Origin: Frankia alni ACN14a | GTDB lineage: Bacteria; Actinomycetota; Actinomycetes; Frankiales; Frankiaceae | Direction: 5' to 3' | NCBI RefSeq assembly: GCF_000058485.1 | Contig: NC_008278.1 | Coordinates: forward strand, 5,016,962 to 5,080,961 | Length of the DNA stretch: 64,000 bases | The notes under the pieces: generated by a model | The model's database searches: none | What the model was told of the DNA's origin: nothing | Seen by the model: the letters and a program-made list of their open reading frames with translations, nothing else | Made by a program: the position numbers and the translations under genes | Part shown: positions 34,838-43,511 of the stretch, one piece after another | Numbering within the stretch: the stretch's first letter is position 1 | Layout: each line of letters opens with the position of its first letter

Positions 34838-35547
34838 GCGTGGTTTCCCGTTGGCTGTCGAGCCGCCAGGTTGTAGCCATGCCGCTTCCGCGCGTCCCGC
34901 AGGCGGCCACCTGCTCGGACCTCCTCGAGCACCTGTTGTTCCATGGCGGCGATCCGGTCAACCGATGCCGCGACCTCAGCCAGGGACGCCGCCGGTACGA
35001 CCGTGACGCCGCTGCCGTCGGCACAGATGATGTCGCCGGGACGTACCGTGCGAGATTCCTCGCCCCGCCCAAGTTCCACTGCCTGCTGTACGGCGGCCAT
35101 GCGCAGCCGGTTCTTTCCACTGCGCATGAAGGCACCGTGCGCCCACAGAGAGTAATCAAACTCGCGGATCCCGTCGATGTCCCGGCAAAGGCCGTCGATG
35201 ACGGTGCCCGCCACCCCTCTGGCCAGTGCCACCTCGGCGAGGATGTCTCCCCATACGGTGCAGGTGGCGCTGCCAGCGGCGAGAACGACCACGGCGCCGG
35301 ATGGCACATCGTCGAGAAAGTCCGCAGCCGCGGCCGGCGTTCCGGGTTCGACCCGCTCGAACCGCACGGTGAAGGCCGGGCCGACAACCGGACCGTGCCC
35401 GGAGAGGCGTCGGGGGCCCCAGAGCTGCCCGTCGATGCCGGCCAGGTCAAGCGCGTCGCTCACCACCGCCGTACCGTGCGCCGCCAGCACCCGGAGGTAT
35501 GCGGCGTCGTGCAGGGTAGCCGATGGGACCGATATTTCATCGCTCAA
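34834..35547 (-). CDS. RraA-family protein (possible oxo-acid aldolase/decarboxylase)
   Basis: The 237-residue protein has the RraA fold. VSDALDLAGIDGQLWGPRRL is near the start, the glycine motif is ARGVAGTVIDGLCRDIDGI (Arg and Asp of the active site), and RPGDIICADGSGVTVVP is the conserved end. Some RraA-like proteins are class II aldolases for 4-hydroxy-4-methyl-2-oxoglutarate or decarboxylate oxaloacetate. The TTG at 35547 has a GGGAGGTTC site and overlaps the upstream stop. Together with the HMGL-type aldolase in the same operon it suggests chemistry on pyruvate-derived oxo-acids. Confidence 0.8.
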   Translation of the reverse strand: MSDEISVPSATLHDAAYLRVLAAHGTAVVSDALDLAGIDGQLWGPRRLSGHGPVVGPAFTVRFERVEPGTPAAAADFLDDVPSGAVVVLAAGSATCTVWGDILAEVALARGVAGTVIDGLCRDIDGIREFDYSLWAHGAFMRSGKNRLRMAAVQQAVELGRGEESRTVRPGDIICADGSGVTVVPAASLAEVAASVDRIAAMEQQVLEEVRAGGRLRDARKRHGYNLAARQPTGNHA

Positions 35548-36944
35548 GGTGAACCTCCCGCAAACACGTGAACGGCCAGTTTCCGACCCCCCTGGAAGAT
35601 GTTGACTTTTGCGTTGTGACTGGCCTTGGACCCGAATCCGGCCAACTGACCGCCGAACAGGAAGGAATCGAGGCTGATGGTCATCGACTCCGCCCGCGGC
35701 GATCCCGCGGTGAGCACGGGATACCGCAAGGGTGTGACGCGCTTCTGCGCGACAGCGCCATCGGCGGCGGCCCGAGACAGGGCCGCACACCAGGTGCTGC
35801 GACTTACGTCGGCGCCGATGGTGACTCCGTCGCCACGGATGTCGTACGGCTCCTTCAGCACGTAGCGCGTCTGCTGCTCCTGCAGTTCATCGAGCAGCGA
35901 CGTCTTCCCGTCGGCTGCCGTGGCGACGGGGGTGATCCGCCGGGTCCATGGCAACAGGGCCGCCGCCAACCGCCGCTGGCTGTCCGTGAACAGGTCGGCG
36001 AACTGTGGATCCTGCACGAAGGCCAGGCAGAGTTTGCTCTCCGCGACATACCTGGCCGCGAACGGGTTGACATGAACCAGGGGCGTGTCGCGTAGCGCCC
36101 GCTCCCAGGTACGCACGAACCCCGGGTCGGTCGCCATGTCGTTCCAGCGCACCGTATTGACCTTGTTCCAGCACAGGTCCGCGGCCCGGTCACCGAATCT
36201 GGCCTCCCCCCGGTCCACCCGCAGATCACGTGGATCGGCCAGGTACGCGTCGAGTCCGCGCGACCGGAACTCCGCCACGATTTCGCGGCTCTCCCGGCTG
36301 GCGGCATCGCTGGGTTGCAGCACCGCCACCCCGTCGAGCCGCGTCGACTTGCCGGTGACCCGGCTCGCCGCGGCGAGCGCCGCGGCCCGCAGCGCCGCCA
36401 GGAACCGGTCCTCACCCCGCGTCGGCAGGTAGGTCAGGTCGGACAGCTCGGGTGGCGCGGCGCCCGGGGTCTCGATCGCAAGCAGTTCGGTGACCTGCCG
36501 AACCGTGGCGTTGACCCGCGAGGTGAACAGGGTGCCGGCCGGTGCGTCGGCATTGTTTTCGAGCAGGACGAGTCGCTCCGTGTCCTGATCGAGATATCCG
36601 TCCAGTCGGCACACCCACGGCGCGTCGGATGGGCCGAGATCGGCGGCGATGAGCCGTTCAGCGCTTGCTGGCAGCCCGAACCAGGCCCGAACCTCGGCAT
36701 GTTCTCGGAAGTGGCGGACCACGTCACCGAGCAGGGCCACGTAGTCGGCGAGTGGCTCACGCAGCGACTCCGCGAAGGCGCTGTCCAACAGGACGGGCAG
36801 CGGAGCGAACGGGAAATCACGGTTGCGGAAGCAGGGCGCCTGCGCGAGCACAGCGGCGGTGACCTCTCGCAACCGCTCCGGTCGGCCGGCCAGCTGGCTG
36901 GCCGTCACGAGCGCGCGTGGCCAGTCGATGGACGTCGTCAGCAT
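35544..36944 (-). CDS. Circularly permuted ATP-grasp-like protein 2
   Basis: The 466-residue protein is of the same general class as the one at 30692-32110. LVLLENNADAPAGTLFTSRV lies in the first half, LCWNKVNTVRWNDMA in the middle, VNPFAARYVAESKLCLAFVQ near the hinge, and RYVLKEPYDIRGDGVTIG carries the ATP-binding Lys and glycine loop. TISLDSFLFGGQLAGFGSKA closes the barrel. The start ATG (36944) overlaps the aminotransferase stop by 7 bases; a longer in-frame leader upstream is a shadow of that gene. It probably acts as a ligase with an unusual amino acid substrate. Confidence 0.7.
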   Translation of the reverse strand: MLTTSIDWPRALVTASQLAGRPERLREVTAAVLAQAPCFRNRDFPFAPLPVLLDSAFAESLREPLADYVALLGDVVRHFREHAEVRAWFGLPASAERLIAADLGPSDAPWVCRLDGYLDQDTERLVLLENNADAPAGTLFTSRVNATVRQVTELLAIETPGAAPPELSDLTYLPTRGEDRFLAALRAAALAAASRVTGKSTRLDGVAVLQPSDAASRESREIVAEFRSRGLDAYLADPRDLRVDRGEARFGDRAADLCWNKVNTVRWNDMATDPGFVRTWERALRDTPLVHVNPFAARYVAESKLCLAFVQDPQFADLFTDSQRRLAAALLPWTRRITPVATAADGKTSLLDELQEQQTRYVLKEPYDIRGDGVTIGADVSRSTWCAALSRAAADGAVAQKRVTPLRYPVLTAGSPRAESMTISLDSFLFGGQLAGFGSKASHNAKVNIFQGGRKLAVHVFAGGSP

Positions 36945-37966
36945 CGCCCGTATCCGGGCTGCCCGACGGGGTCGGCCTGTTCGTCCGGCCCCGTGACCAG
37001 CCCATCCGGCCCGTCCTTCACCGACCAGGTGACCAGGTTCGAGGCCGCCGTCCCCCGGACCTGGTCGAAGTAGGCCGCGACGAGCTGGGCCGTGGCGGGC
37101 CGCTGCGGCCACCGCGCGGGTGTGTACCCTTCGACCTCACGGACCGGGCCGAACTCGATCCCGGTGCCGCACAGGAAGACCTCGTCCGCTTGGCGAATTC
37201 GGTCCGGAGTGACCGCCTCCTCGGCCACGCTCAGTCCGAGCCTGGGTGCCGTCGCCAGCACCCAGGCCCGGCTGATACCAGGCAGCACGGCGTCACCAAG
37301 TCTCGGGGTCACCAGCCGGGTGCCCTCCGCCAGAAACACCGTGGCGGTCGGAGCTTCGCTGACCAGCCCCTCCGCCGTGCACAGCAGGCAGGAGTCGAAC
37401 CCGGCGGCGACGGCCTGCGCGAGCGCGAGCCGCGGTCCGGCATAGGCGGAGATGTTCTTGGCCGCACTGGGGAAGACCGCCGACGAGGGACGCTGCCACG
37501 AACTGACGGTGAGCCTCAGGCCTTCGCCGTCACGTAGCCAACGCTTGCGGCCCGATGGCGTGACGGAGACTGTCAGCGCCGCCTCCGAGCCGTCCCCGAT
37601 GCCGCCGGCATCGACCGCACTCACCGCGATGCGGGCGTAACTGTCCACCTGCGTATCGTTCACCGCGACCAGTTCGTCGATGATTCGCGGAACATCGTCG
37701 CAGCAGGTGTCGTCGAGCAGCATCAGCCGACAGGAGTTCCGCAGCCGGTCGAGGTGCTGGTCGAGCAGCCACGGCCGTAGTCCCAGCCCGGGCGCCTCTT
37801 GGCGGTACAGACGGACACCCTCGAAGACCGAGATGCCGTAGCGCAGCGCGATGCTTCCCACCGGCAGCGTTGCCGCCTGCGCCGGAACGAGCTGCTCGCG
37901 GTGGTAAACGAGCGGGCCGGCGGGGGCGGGGCCTCCCGCCCCCGCCGGCCCAGCCTCACTCCCCAT
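36938..37966 (-). CDS. Class IV aminotransferase (branched-chain type)
   Basis: This fold-type IV PLP enzyme of 342 residues is like IlvE or D-amino-acid transaminase. RYGISVFEGVRLYR is near the start, the PLP Lys is in PSAAKNISAYAGPRLAL, EGLVSEAPTATVFLAEG binds the cofactor, and VLPGISRAWVLATAPRLGL and ADEVFLCGTGIEFGPV follow. It would turn a 2-oxo-acid into an amino acid, or the reverse. In this operon the oxo-acid made by the aldolase pair is the likely substrate. The gene overlaps both neighbours (11 and 7 bases). Confidence 0.85.
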   Translation of the reverse strand: MGSEAGPAGAGGPAPAGPLVYHREQLVPAQAATLPVGSIALRYGISVFEGVRLYRQEAPGLGLRPWLLDQHLDRLRNSCRLMLLDDTCCDDVPRIIDELVAVNDTQVDSYARIAVSAVDAGGIGDGSEAALTVSVTPSGRKRWLRDGEGLRLTVSSWQRPSSAVFPSAAKNISAYAGPRLALAQAVAAGFDSCLLCTAEGLVSEAPTATVFLAEGTRLVTPRLGDAVLPGISRAWVLATAPRLGLSVAEEAVTPDRIRQADEVFLCGTGIEFGPVREVEGYTPARWPQRPATAQLVAAYFDQVRGTAASNLVTWSVKDGPDGLVTGPDEQADPVGQPGYGRC

Positions 37967-38711
37967 GACGAAAGACAGGTTCGGTGGGGTCGTAACCGGT
38001 GGCGAGAATCATGTCGAAGTGCCGGTGCCGCAACTCCAGGGACGTCGCGAGGGCGTCGACGGCCTGCGCCCGCAGGATGTCCGTGGTGCAGTAACGATGG
38101 AGCAGGTCGCGGACCGCGTCCGCGTGCTCCTCCTCCAGCTCGCTCACCGCGTCCCGGCCGACATCCGTCGAGGCGTGGTGCACGAAGAACTCATACCCCT
38201 CCGGCGGAAGGCCGTACACGTCCCGCATCACCGCGAGCATGCTCGAACCGTCGGGGTTGACGATGGGGGGCTGGCCCTCCATCAGAAGCAGGACCGCGGC
38301 CGCACCACTGGTGAAGTGTGCCTCGCGGCCGTTACAGACGCGGATGTTGTGCGCGACGAGAGCGGCGGTCTCCGCCGCCAGCGGAGCGGCCTGAAGTTCC
38401 TCGGCGCTTACTCCGACAGTCCGACCGAAGGCGGCAAAGGTTTCCAGATGGCGGCCGGAGCCGGAAAGCGCGCCGGTCTCCTCCTCGTACACGTTCTCGA
38501 CCAGATGCCGGCGGATCTGATAGTCGTCGACATCCGACGCGACACCGAGAACATTCCGGGTCCACATACTCTTGATGGGCCAGCGGTGCACCACGAATTC
38601 ACGCAGAAGCCGCCGGGTCGCCTTACCACTGAGGATAAGCTGGTAGAGGGGACTCGTCATCTTCTTGCGCTCGACGATCATTCGGTCCAGGGTGGTGACG
38701 ATGTCGGACAT
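37956..38711 (-). CDS. Heme-oxygenase-fold (HDO/TenA-like) probable di-iron oxidase
   Basis: This all-helical protein of 251 residues belongs to the TenA/PqqC superfamily. It shows a set of acidic and His residues expected for the heme-oxygenase-like di-iron group: Glu76-78 in VYEEETG with His88, Glu145 in LLLMEGQPP, His179 and Asp183 in HHASTDVGRD, and His231 in LRHRHFDMIL. Relatives (UndA, BesC and SznF types) oxidise fatty acids, fragment amino-acid side chains or hydroxylate N atoms. It would oxidise the amino acid or peptide made in this operon. The ATG follows an excellent AAGGAGG. Confidence 0.75.
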   Translation of the reverse strand: MSDIVTTLDRMIVERKKMTSPLYQLILSGKATRRLLREFVVHRWPIKSMWTRNVLGVASDVDDYQIRRHLVENVYEEETGALSGSGRHLETFAAFGRTVGVSAEELQAAPLAAETAALVAHNIRVCNGREAHFTSGAAAVLLLMEGQPPIVNPDGSSMLAVMRDVYGLPPEGYEFFVHHASTDVGRDAVSELEEEHADAVRDLLHRYCTTDILRAQAVDALATSLELRHRHFDMILATGYDPTEPVFRHGE

Positions 38712-38771
38712 CGGGATCCTCCTTGGATCTTGTTGCCGGCTCCTGCGATCGTTCGCCGGGCGGTCTGCGGC

Positions 38772-39779
38772 CTAGACCTGGCCTGCCACCTGCGATGTCT
38801 CCAGGACGGACTGGCCACGCAGCAGAGCGTCATAGCCATGCCGGGCCGTCTGCTCCCGAAGCAGGCGGGACTGGTCAAGGCTGACGTCGAGCAGGCCGGA
38901 GAGCACATTCTCCGCACTGAACTCCGCGAGCATCCGAATTCGGGTCGAGACGGTGCTCTGGTCTTTCACCAGTGGGTCGAGCGAGAAGTCCGCCCCAAGG
39001 TGGAGCGTGAGATGTGCGGCGATCAGCTCGAGTCTGAGGTTGCCGCCGCCCTTGCCGATACCTCCGATTGAGGCATCCAGGGCGGTCGCCCCGGCGTCCA
39101 GCGCCGCGCACGAGTTCGCGAAGGCGAGACCCAGGTTGTCGTGCGCGTGAAAGCCGATCACCGGACCGGGACCCTGCTCCGTAGCGGCGTGCACCGCGGC
39201 GGAGACTCTCCGGGTCACGTCCTCCGGGTAGAGGCTTCCATTCGAGTCAGCGAGGTACACCAGCCCCGCCCCAGCCTGGGCCGCCCGGCTCACGGCGAGC
39301 GCAAGCCGGGCGGGATCCGCTCTGCTGGTGTGGGTGAGGTTCACCGCGGTGAGCAGCCCGGCGTCGCGGGCCGCCGCGAGGTACGGCAGCGCGGGCACGA
39401 GGTCGAGGCCCGGCGCCAGCACCCGGACCAGACCGACCCCGAGATCGCCGAGGGGCGCCAGCGCGGCGGGATCGACCTCGCCGGGCCGTACCATGACGGC
39501 GAGCCGCGTTCGGTGTACCTCCGCGGCGAGCGTCCGCAAGTAGTCCGGCTCGCATCGGGCGGCGGGACATAACGCGTTGCCCGTCGGGGTTCGGAGATAT
39601 CCGACCTCCACGAACGGAATCCTGGCTTCTTCGACAGCGCGCACGACGGACGACGCTTCGTCAACTGACCATCGATGATCGTTTACGTATCCACCATCTC
39701 GGAGAGTCACGTCGAGAAGGATGGGTCGTCGGCTGGCCTCATTGCCACGTTCTTCGTTTGGAGTGCTTTTCGGGGTCAC
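38772..39779 (-). CDS. HMGL-like (DmpG-type) pyruvate aldolase
   Basis: The 335-residue TIM-barrel protein starts LLDVTLRDGGYVNDHRWSVD after a short leader and keeps the metal and catalytic motifs: Arg/Asp in TLRDGG, the HxH-D site in GFHAHDNLGLAFANS, and DASIGGIGKGGGNLRLE. It is nearest to 4-hydroxy-2-oxovalerate aldolases and related homocitrate-synthase-like enzymes. It would join pyruvate to an aldehyde, or split such a product. The only in-frame start giving the whole domain is the GTG at 39779. It is the first gene of the nine-gene operon, 60 bases before the HDO gene. Confidence 0.8.
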   Translation of the reverse strand: MTPKSTPNEERGNEASRRPILLDVTLRDGGYVNDHRWSVDEASSVVRAVEEARIPFVEVGYLRTPTGNALCPAARCEPDYLRTLAAEVHRTRLAVMVRPGEVDPAALAPLGDLGVGLVRVLAPGLDLVPALPYLAAARDAGLLTAVNLTHTSRADPARLALAVSRAAQAGAGLVYLADSNGSLYPEDVTRRVSAAVHAATEQGPGPVIGFHAHDNLGLAFANSCAALDAGATALDASIGGIGKGGGNLRLELIAAHLTLHLGADFSLDPLVKDQSTVSTRIRMLAEFSAENVLSGLLDVSLDQSRLLREQTARHGYDALLRGQSVLETSQVAGQV

Positions 39780-39932
39780 ATCGGCACCCTTGCTTCGAAG
39801 ATTCCCGAAGTTTCATTGCATCATCGCGGTCAGAACGGAAACGGATTGTCTGCGGCATGCAGCCACTTTTAGCGGACGCAGTCATTCGTGCCACATCAAG
39901 CCGCACAGATTGGTGCAACGGCCGGCTCCGAT

Positions 39933-40238
39933 ATGTACCACCTTGAGGATATATCACCGCGCGAAAAGGTGTCAACCGCAGCCGACGGGACGCCGCGACC
40001 ATGGGACCCCGAGCAACGGAGAGTGACCAAAATAACCGGAGTCGGGGCGATCGTTCACCCCGACTCGCACACGCGGCCTATCACGCTGTGTATACAATTT
40101 TATTCGACGGCGGCGGCAGGTCCTCCGCGGAGAATCAAGTCCTTCCTGGTCTACGGCGTCGATCCGTATGACCCGAGAAAGTTCGGGAAGCTCTCAGTAT
40201 TCGCTTCCTGTGCTCTTGTTGTAGAATCAACTAAATGA
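39933..40238 (+). CDS. Small unrecognised protein, divergent from the ATP-grasp operon
   Basis: An open frame (from 39888; ATG at 39933 preferred) ends with a normal-looking stop 22 bases before the IS66 terminus. It encodes about 101 residues with no family I recognise. The segment KSFLVYGVDPYDPRKFGKLS faintly recalls the DPYAV stretch of SsgA-like sporulation proteins, but the rest does not. Third-position GC is lower than in the operon next door. It may be a small regulator, a remnant, or a chance frame. The remaining 39780-39932 sequence should hold the ATP-grasp operon promoter, which was not identified. Confidence 0.3.
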   Translation: MYHLEDISPREKVSTAADGTPRPWDPEQRRVTKITGVGAIVHPDSHTRPITLCIQFYSTAAAGPPRRIKSFLVYGVDPYDPRKFGKLSVFASCALVVESTK

Positions 40239-40259
40239 TCGTTGTATACAGTGGTTGTA

Positions 40260-41891
40260 ACTGGTCAGGTGTCTTTTGATCGACAGTGACGGTTAGTTAC
40301 GCGGTAGCAGTGAGGGTCGGGCTGGTTTCGGGCAGCCAGGGACGGCCCGCGGTGAGGCGGGCGAGGGCGTCGAGCATGCCGAGGTCGTTCTTGCGGGCTG
40401 TCGACAGGTAGCTGCGCAGCGCGCAGAAGTGCCGGGCCCCGGCGAGCGAGCGCAGGCAGCCGGAGATCTTCTGCCTCAGCTTGACCATCCGAATGTCGCG
40501 CTCCGACCCGTTGTTATCGGCCGGTACGGCCAGGTCAGTGAGGAACCGCAGGTAGTCGGCCTCGCGGGAGGCGAGGCGGTCGGCGAGGTTGTTCTCGGTG
40601 CGCATCGCCTTCGTGGCGCGGGCCGCGGTCTGGCTGATCCCGGCCTGCACGGCGCTGCGCAGCCGGTGACGGCCATCGGCGCTGGTCGCGAGGTGGATGG
40701 CACCAAGGCCGGCGGCGCGGGCGTCGGCGGCGAGTCGCTGCAGGTCGACGAGGGCCTCGATGGCCTGGGTCGCCCAGCACCAGGCCGCGGGGTCCTCCCG
40801 CTCGGCGACCGCGACCAGTTCACGGACCACGTGTGCGCAGCAGAGCTGGTGGTCGGCGCTGAGGAAGACGTCGTAGGCCGCCCAGCAGTCGTGCACGGGC
40901 GTGCCGGTGAACGCGGGCAGGACGTCGGCGGCGGTGATACCCAGCCGGCCGCGGCGCGGGTGGATCGTGACCAGGGTCAGCCTGTCCGTACGGGCGCAGT
41001 GCACCCAGTGCAGCTTCCCCTCGACCCGCAGGCCGGTCTCGTCGGCGCCGAGCACGTCGGCGCGGGTGAGCAGGTCACGCAGCAGCGGCAGGAACGCCTT
41101 TTCGAGCGTGGCGATCGCCCGCGCCTGGATCGCGACGATCGTGCCGGCCGACAACCGGATCCCGAACAGCTCGGACATCGCCTGCGCGGTGCGGTCCTTC
41201 GAGAGGAACTGTCCGCCGTACAGATAGAGGGCCAGGGCGCGGACCTGTTCGCCGTACTGGACCGGCGCGTCCACCCCGTGCGGCGCCGCCGCCCTCGTCC
41301 GGGCACCGCAGCCGGCGCACTCCCGCTCGAGCAGGGCGGTGTTCGGTGACCGTCCGGCCCGCCGGGAGCACCACGTCGACGACCTGGCGGCGCTCGAGAC
41401 CGGTCACCGGCGCGAGCAGCAACGCGTCCCCGCACCGCCGGCAGCACTCCGGCTCGTGCAGCACCGTCCGATCCGGATCCGCGACCAGCACGAGCGTCGA
41501 GCCAGGATGACCGGGCTGGCCACCCGGCGACCGGGCGCTCTTCTCCCGGCGCGACTTCGGCGCCGGCTTGGCCAGCCCCTCGCTGCTCGGAGGCTTCGAA
41601 GAGTTCCTCGAGTTCTTCCCGAGCCGCGCCTTCAGCTCCGAGATCTCCGCCGTCGCCTGCGCGAGGGCCTCCACCGCGTCCGCCGCCTGCCGGCGTGCCT
41701 CGGCCACTTCCTGACGCAGCATGCCGATCAACGCCACGAGCTCGTCATACGACGGCGCAGGCTGATCGGCGGATGACACGCGATCAACCTACAGGGCGGT
41801 CACTCACCGCGAACATCCCGCCCGCCACAGCGGATGCCGCCCACACGACCCGACCTGCGACAACGCTAAACGAATGAGATACCTGACCAGT
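40260..41891. mobile_element. IS66-type insertion sequence (frameshifted transposase)
   Basis: The ends carry a short imperfect inverted repeat: ACTGGTCAGGTGTC at 40260-40273 and its counterpart ACTGGTCAGGTATC read inward from 41891. One transposase gene nearly fills the element, without the accessory TnpA/TnpB genes of classical IS66. Flanking 8-base target duplications were not evident by eye. Confidence 0.7.
40297..41779 (-). pseudogene. IS66-family transposase, one frameshift
   Basis: The N-terminal half (starting MSSADQPAPSYDELVALIGM) has a coiled coil, the basic linker KNSRNSSKPPSSEGL and a zinc-finger region (CCRRCGDALL). Near 41335 the frame changes; the second half continues LLERECAGCGARTRAAAP, then YLYGGQFLSKDRTAQAMSEL, the DDE parts (ADETGLRVEGKLHWVH, HDCWAAYDVF) and NNGSERDIRMVKLRQKISG. 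Both halves are otherwise complete. A single-base change separates them, so this may be recent decay or a sequencing error. Confidence 0.75.
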
Positions 41892-42400
41892 AATCGGTTC
41901 CTATTGTGGTGCGTTAGGTCCACAAGCTGGCCCGCCGTGGTCGCTGGACCTTGTCCAGCTTCCCGGTGGGCCGCGATGTTTTCGGGGGGGGCGACCCTCC
42001 GGTCCCCCCGTCCGGCCGGCGTAGGTCTGGCTTGGTGATGGTCGGTGCGGTGGTGTCAGGCGAGCCAGGGGTTGGAGTCCCCTCAGCTATCTCGGCGTGT
42101 CGCTGCTTTCTGGGCTCGAACCGAGATCCTCACTTGTCAGCGGCTCACGTCTCGGCGTGGGTGGCGGGGCTGGAGCGGGCGTGACCTGCGCCGTGAGGCA
42201 CAGGGCAGCGTGATCGCTGAGGCCGCGCGGTGGCGGGGGACATGGACGTAGTCGCAGCCTGTCAGCTGGAGCCGGCCGAAGGTGAAGAAGGTGACGCTGC
42301 TGGCCGACAGCGCCTGAGGCGCATCCCATGTCTTCCGACCTCAGGGCCATCGTCCGACCGCGGCGAGCACACCCGATCCGACCGGCTGCATCGGACCGAG
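41892..42400. other. No recognisable gene
   Basis: GC-rich sequence between the IS66 element and the first DUF2637 repeat. Several short frames exist on both strands, but none shows family motifs, a good ribosome-binding site or conserved partners. It is probably debris. Confidence 0.4.
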
Positions 42401-43340
42401 GCCGACCACGTCGACACCGTCCGGATCGCTATCCGACGAACCGACCGCGGGTGGATCGGCTACAGGCGGATCGCCTTCGGGCGGATCAGCCGTCGGAGCT
42501 TGCTCTTCCAGTATCCGGTGGGCCTCGGCGCGGAGCTGCACGACCAGACTCCGGGCCCTCTTCGACCCGACCCGCAGCCGCTTCCGTAGCTCGTCCGCCG
42601 AGATCGGCCGGCGATGCTCCTCCCAGTAACAGGCATCCTCGCGGCGCGCCCGGTCAAGAAGCGCACCGTCCACCACGGCCGCTGCGCGTCGGCCGGACTT
42701 ACGCTGCGCTGGCACAGCCGACGACGCCACACCGGCGCCATGAACGCCGTCCTGCTGCTCCGCCAGGACCTGAACGGGTGCCACCCGCCCACCAGCCACT
42801 TCCGGCTCAGACCGCGAAACCGGGACGACCGCGAAACCGGGACGACCGCGAAACCGGGACGTGGACGTTCGCGCGGACGCCATCGGACTCGTTCGTCTGA
42901 CCCGCGCCACCCGCCGAGATCGACTGCTTGACCGATGGCGTGGAGCCTGCCTGGCCGGCCTCGTGCATGGCCTGAAGCAGACCGGGGCCGACATGGGCCC
43001 AGCCGATCAGCAGCCAGCACCCCACACTGTCGAAAGCGGCCTTGCCGCACTCCCCCGCGATCATCGGCTCGGACACGTTCAACGCCAACGTCACCACGCT
43101 CGCGAACACCAGCAACCTCCCTGCCGGCCGCAGTTGCCCAGGATCGGCATCGTGCGCGGCCAGGAACCGGATACCCAGAAGCAGCCCGGCCACGGACAGA
43201 TCGACCGCCGGAGCAACCAACGGCGCCACATAGACGGGCACGCCGAGCCGTAGCGCGAGCAGCCACACATTGCCGAACGCGAACAGGAAACTCAAAGCGA
43301 CAACCACAACCATGATCGCCGTGACCAGCCGGACGGTCAC
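42341..43340 (-). pseudogene. DUF2637 membrane protein, copy 1, split by a 17-bp repeat expansion
   Basis: The N-terminal part (from the GTG at 43340) reads TVRLVTAIMVVVVALSFLFA, then NVWLLALRLGVPVYVAPLVA, VDLSVAGLLLGIRFLA and LLVFASVVTLALNVSEPMIA. These are several membrane segments typical of actinobacterial DUF2637, a family common on plasmids and integrative elements. It stops at 42807. A second frame carries the C-terminal half (EDACYWEEHRRPISADELRK, then LRVGSKRARSLVVQLRAEA), an HTH-like tail. The break coincides with three copies of a 17-base unit (42810-42860); with one unit the two frames would be continuous. The ATG used by copy 3 is ACG here. Confidence 0.7.
42810..42860. repeat. 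Three perfect 17-bp tandem repeats inside DUF2637 copy 1
   Basis: The unit GACCGCGAAACCGGGAC occurs three times without a mismatch (42810-42826, 42827-42843, 42844-42860). Copy 3 of the gene has a single diverged unit at the equivalent place. Two extra units add 34 bases and shift the frame by one. Confidence 0.95.
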
Positions 43341-43375
43341 CGCCCGCGCCTCCGCCGGCCCTCCCCCGCCGGCCG

Positions 43376-43471
43376 TCAGAGCTTCCCGCCTGCACCACCG
43401 ACACCAGCAGGATCACCGCCGAGATCCTCACGGCGACGGCGACCCATCTGGATCTCCGCCCGAGCAGTCAC
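43376..43471 (-). CDS. Conserved micro-ORF upstream of DUF2637 copy 1 (31 aa)
   Basis: A GTG-started frame encodes a small basic then Gly-rich peptide with the core EIQMGRRRREDLGGDPAG, ending where the membrane protein begins. Equivalent frames occur before copy 2 (46779-46877) and copy 3 (52478-52585), with the stop overlapping the DUF2637 ATG as TGATG or ATGA. Conservation of frame in three diverged copies suggests it is, or was, translated, perhaps coupled to the membrane protein gene. No known function. Confidence 0.45.
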   Translation of the reverse strand: MTARAEIQMGRRRREDLGGDPAGVGGAGGKL

Positions 43472-43511
43472 AATCGGTTCAGATCGCTTACCGGACCATG
43501 AGGATGTCGAA

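Noticed and set aside
29407-39779. Merging the ATP-grasp operon with cluster 1 as one gene cluster
   Set aside because: They are separated by an IS630 element and decayed primary-metabolism genes, and their chemistries do not need each other. Joint function is possible but unsupported.
42810-42860. Short CRISPR array
   Set aside because: The units are directly adjacent with no spacers and lie inside a coding sequence; no cas genes are in the window.
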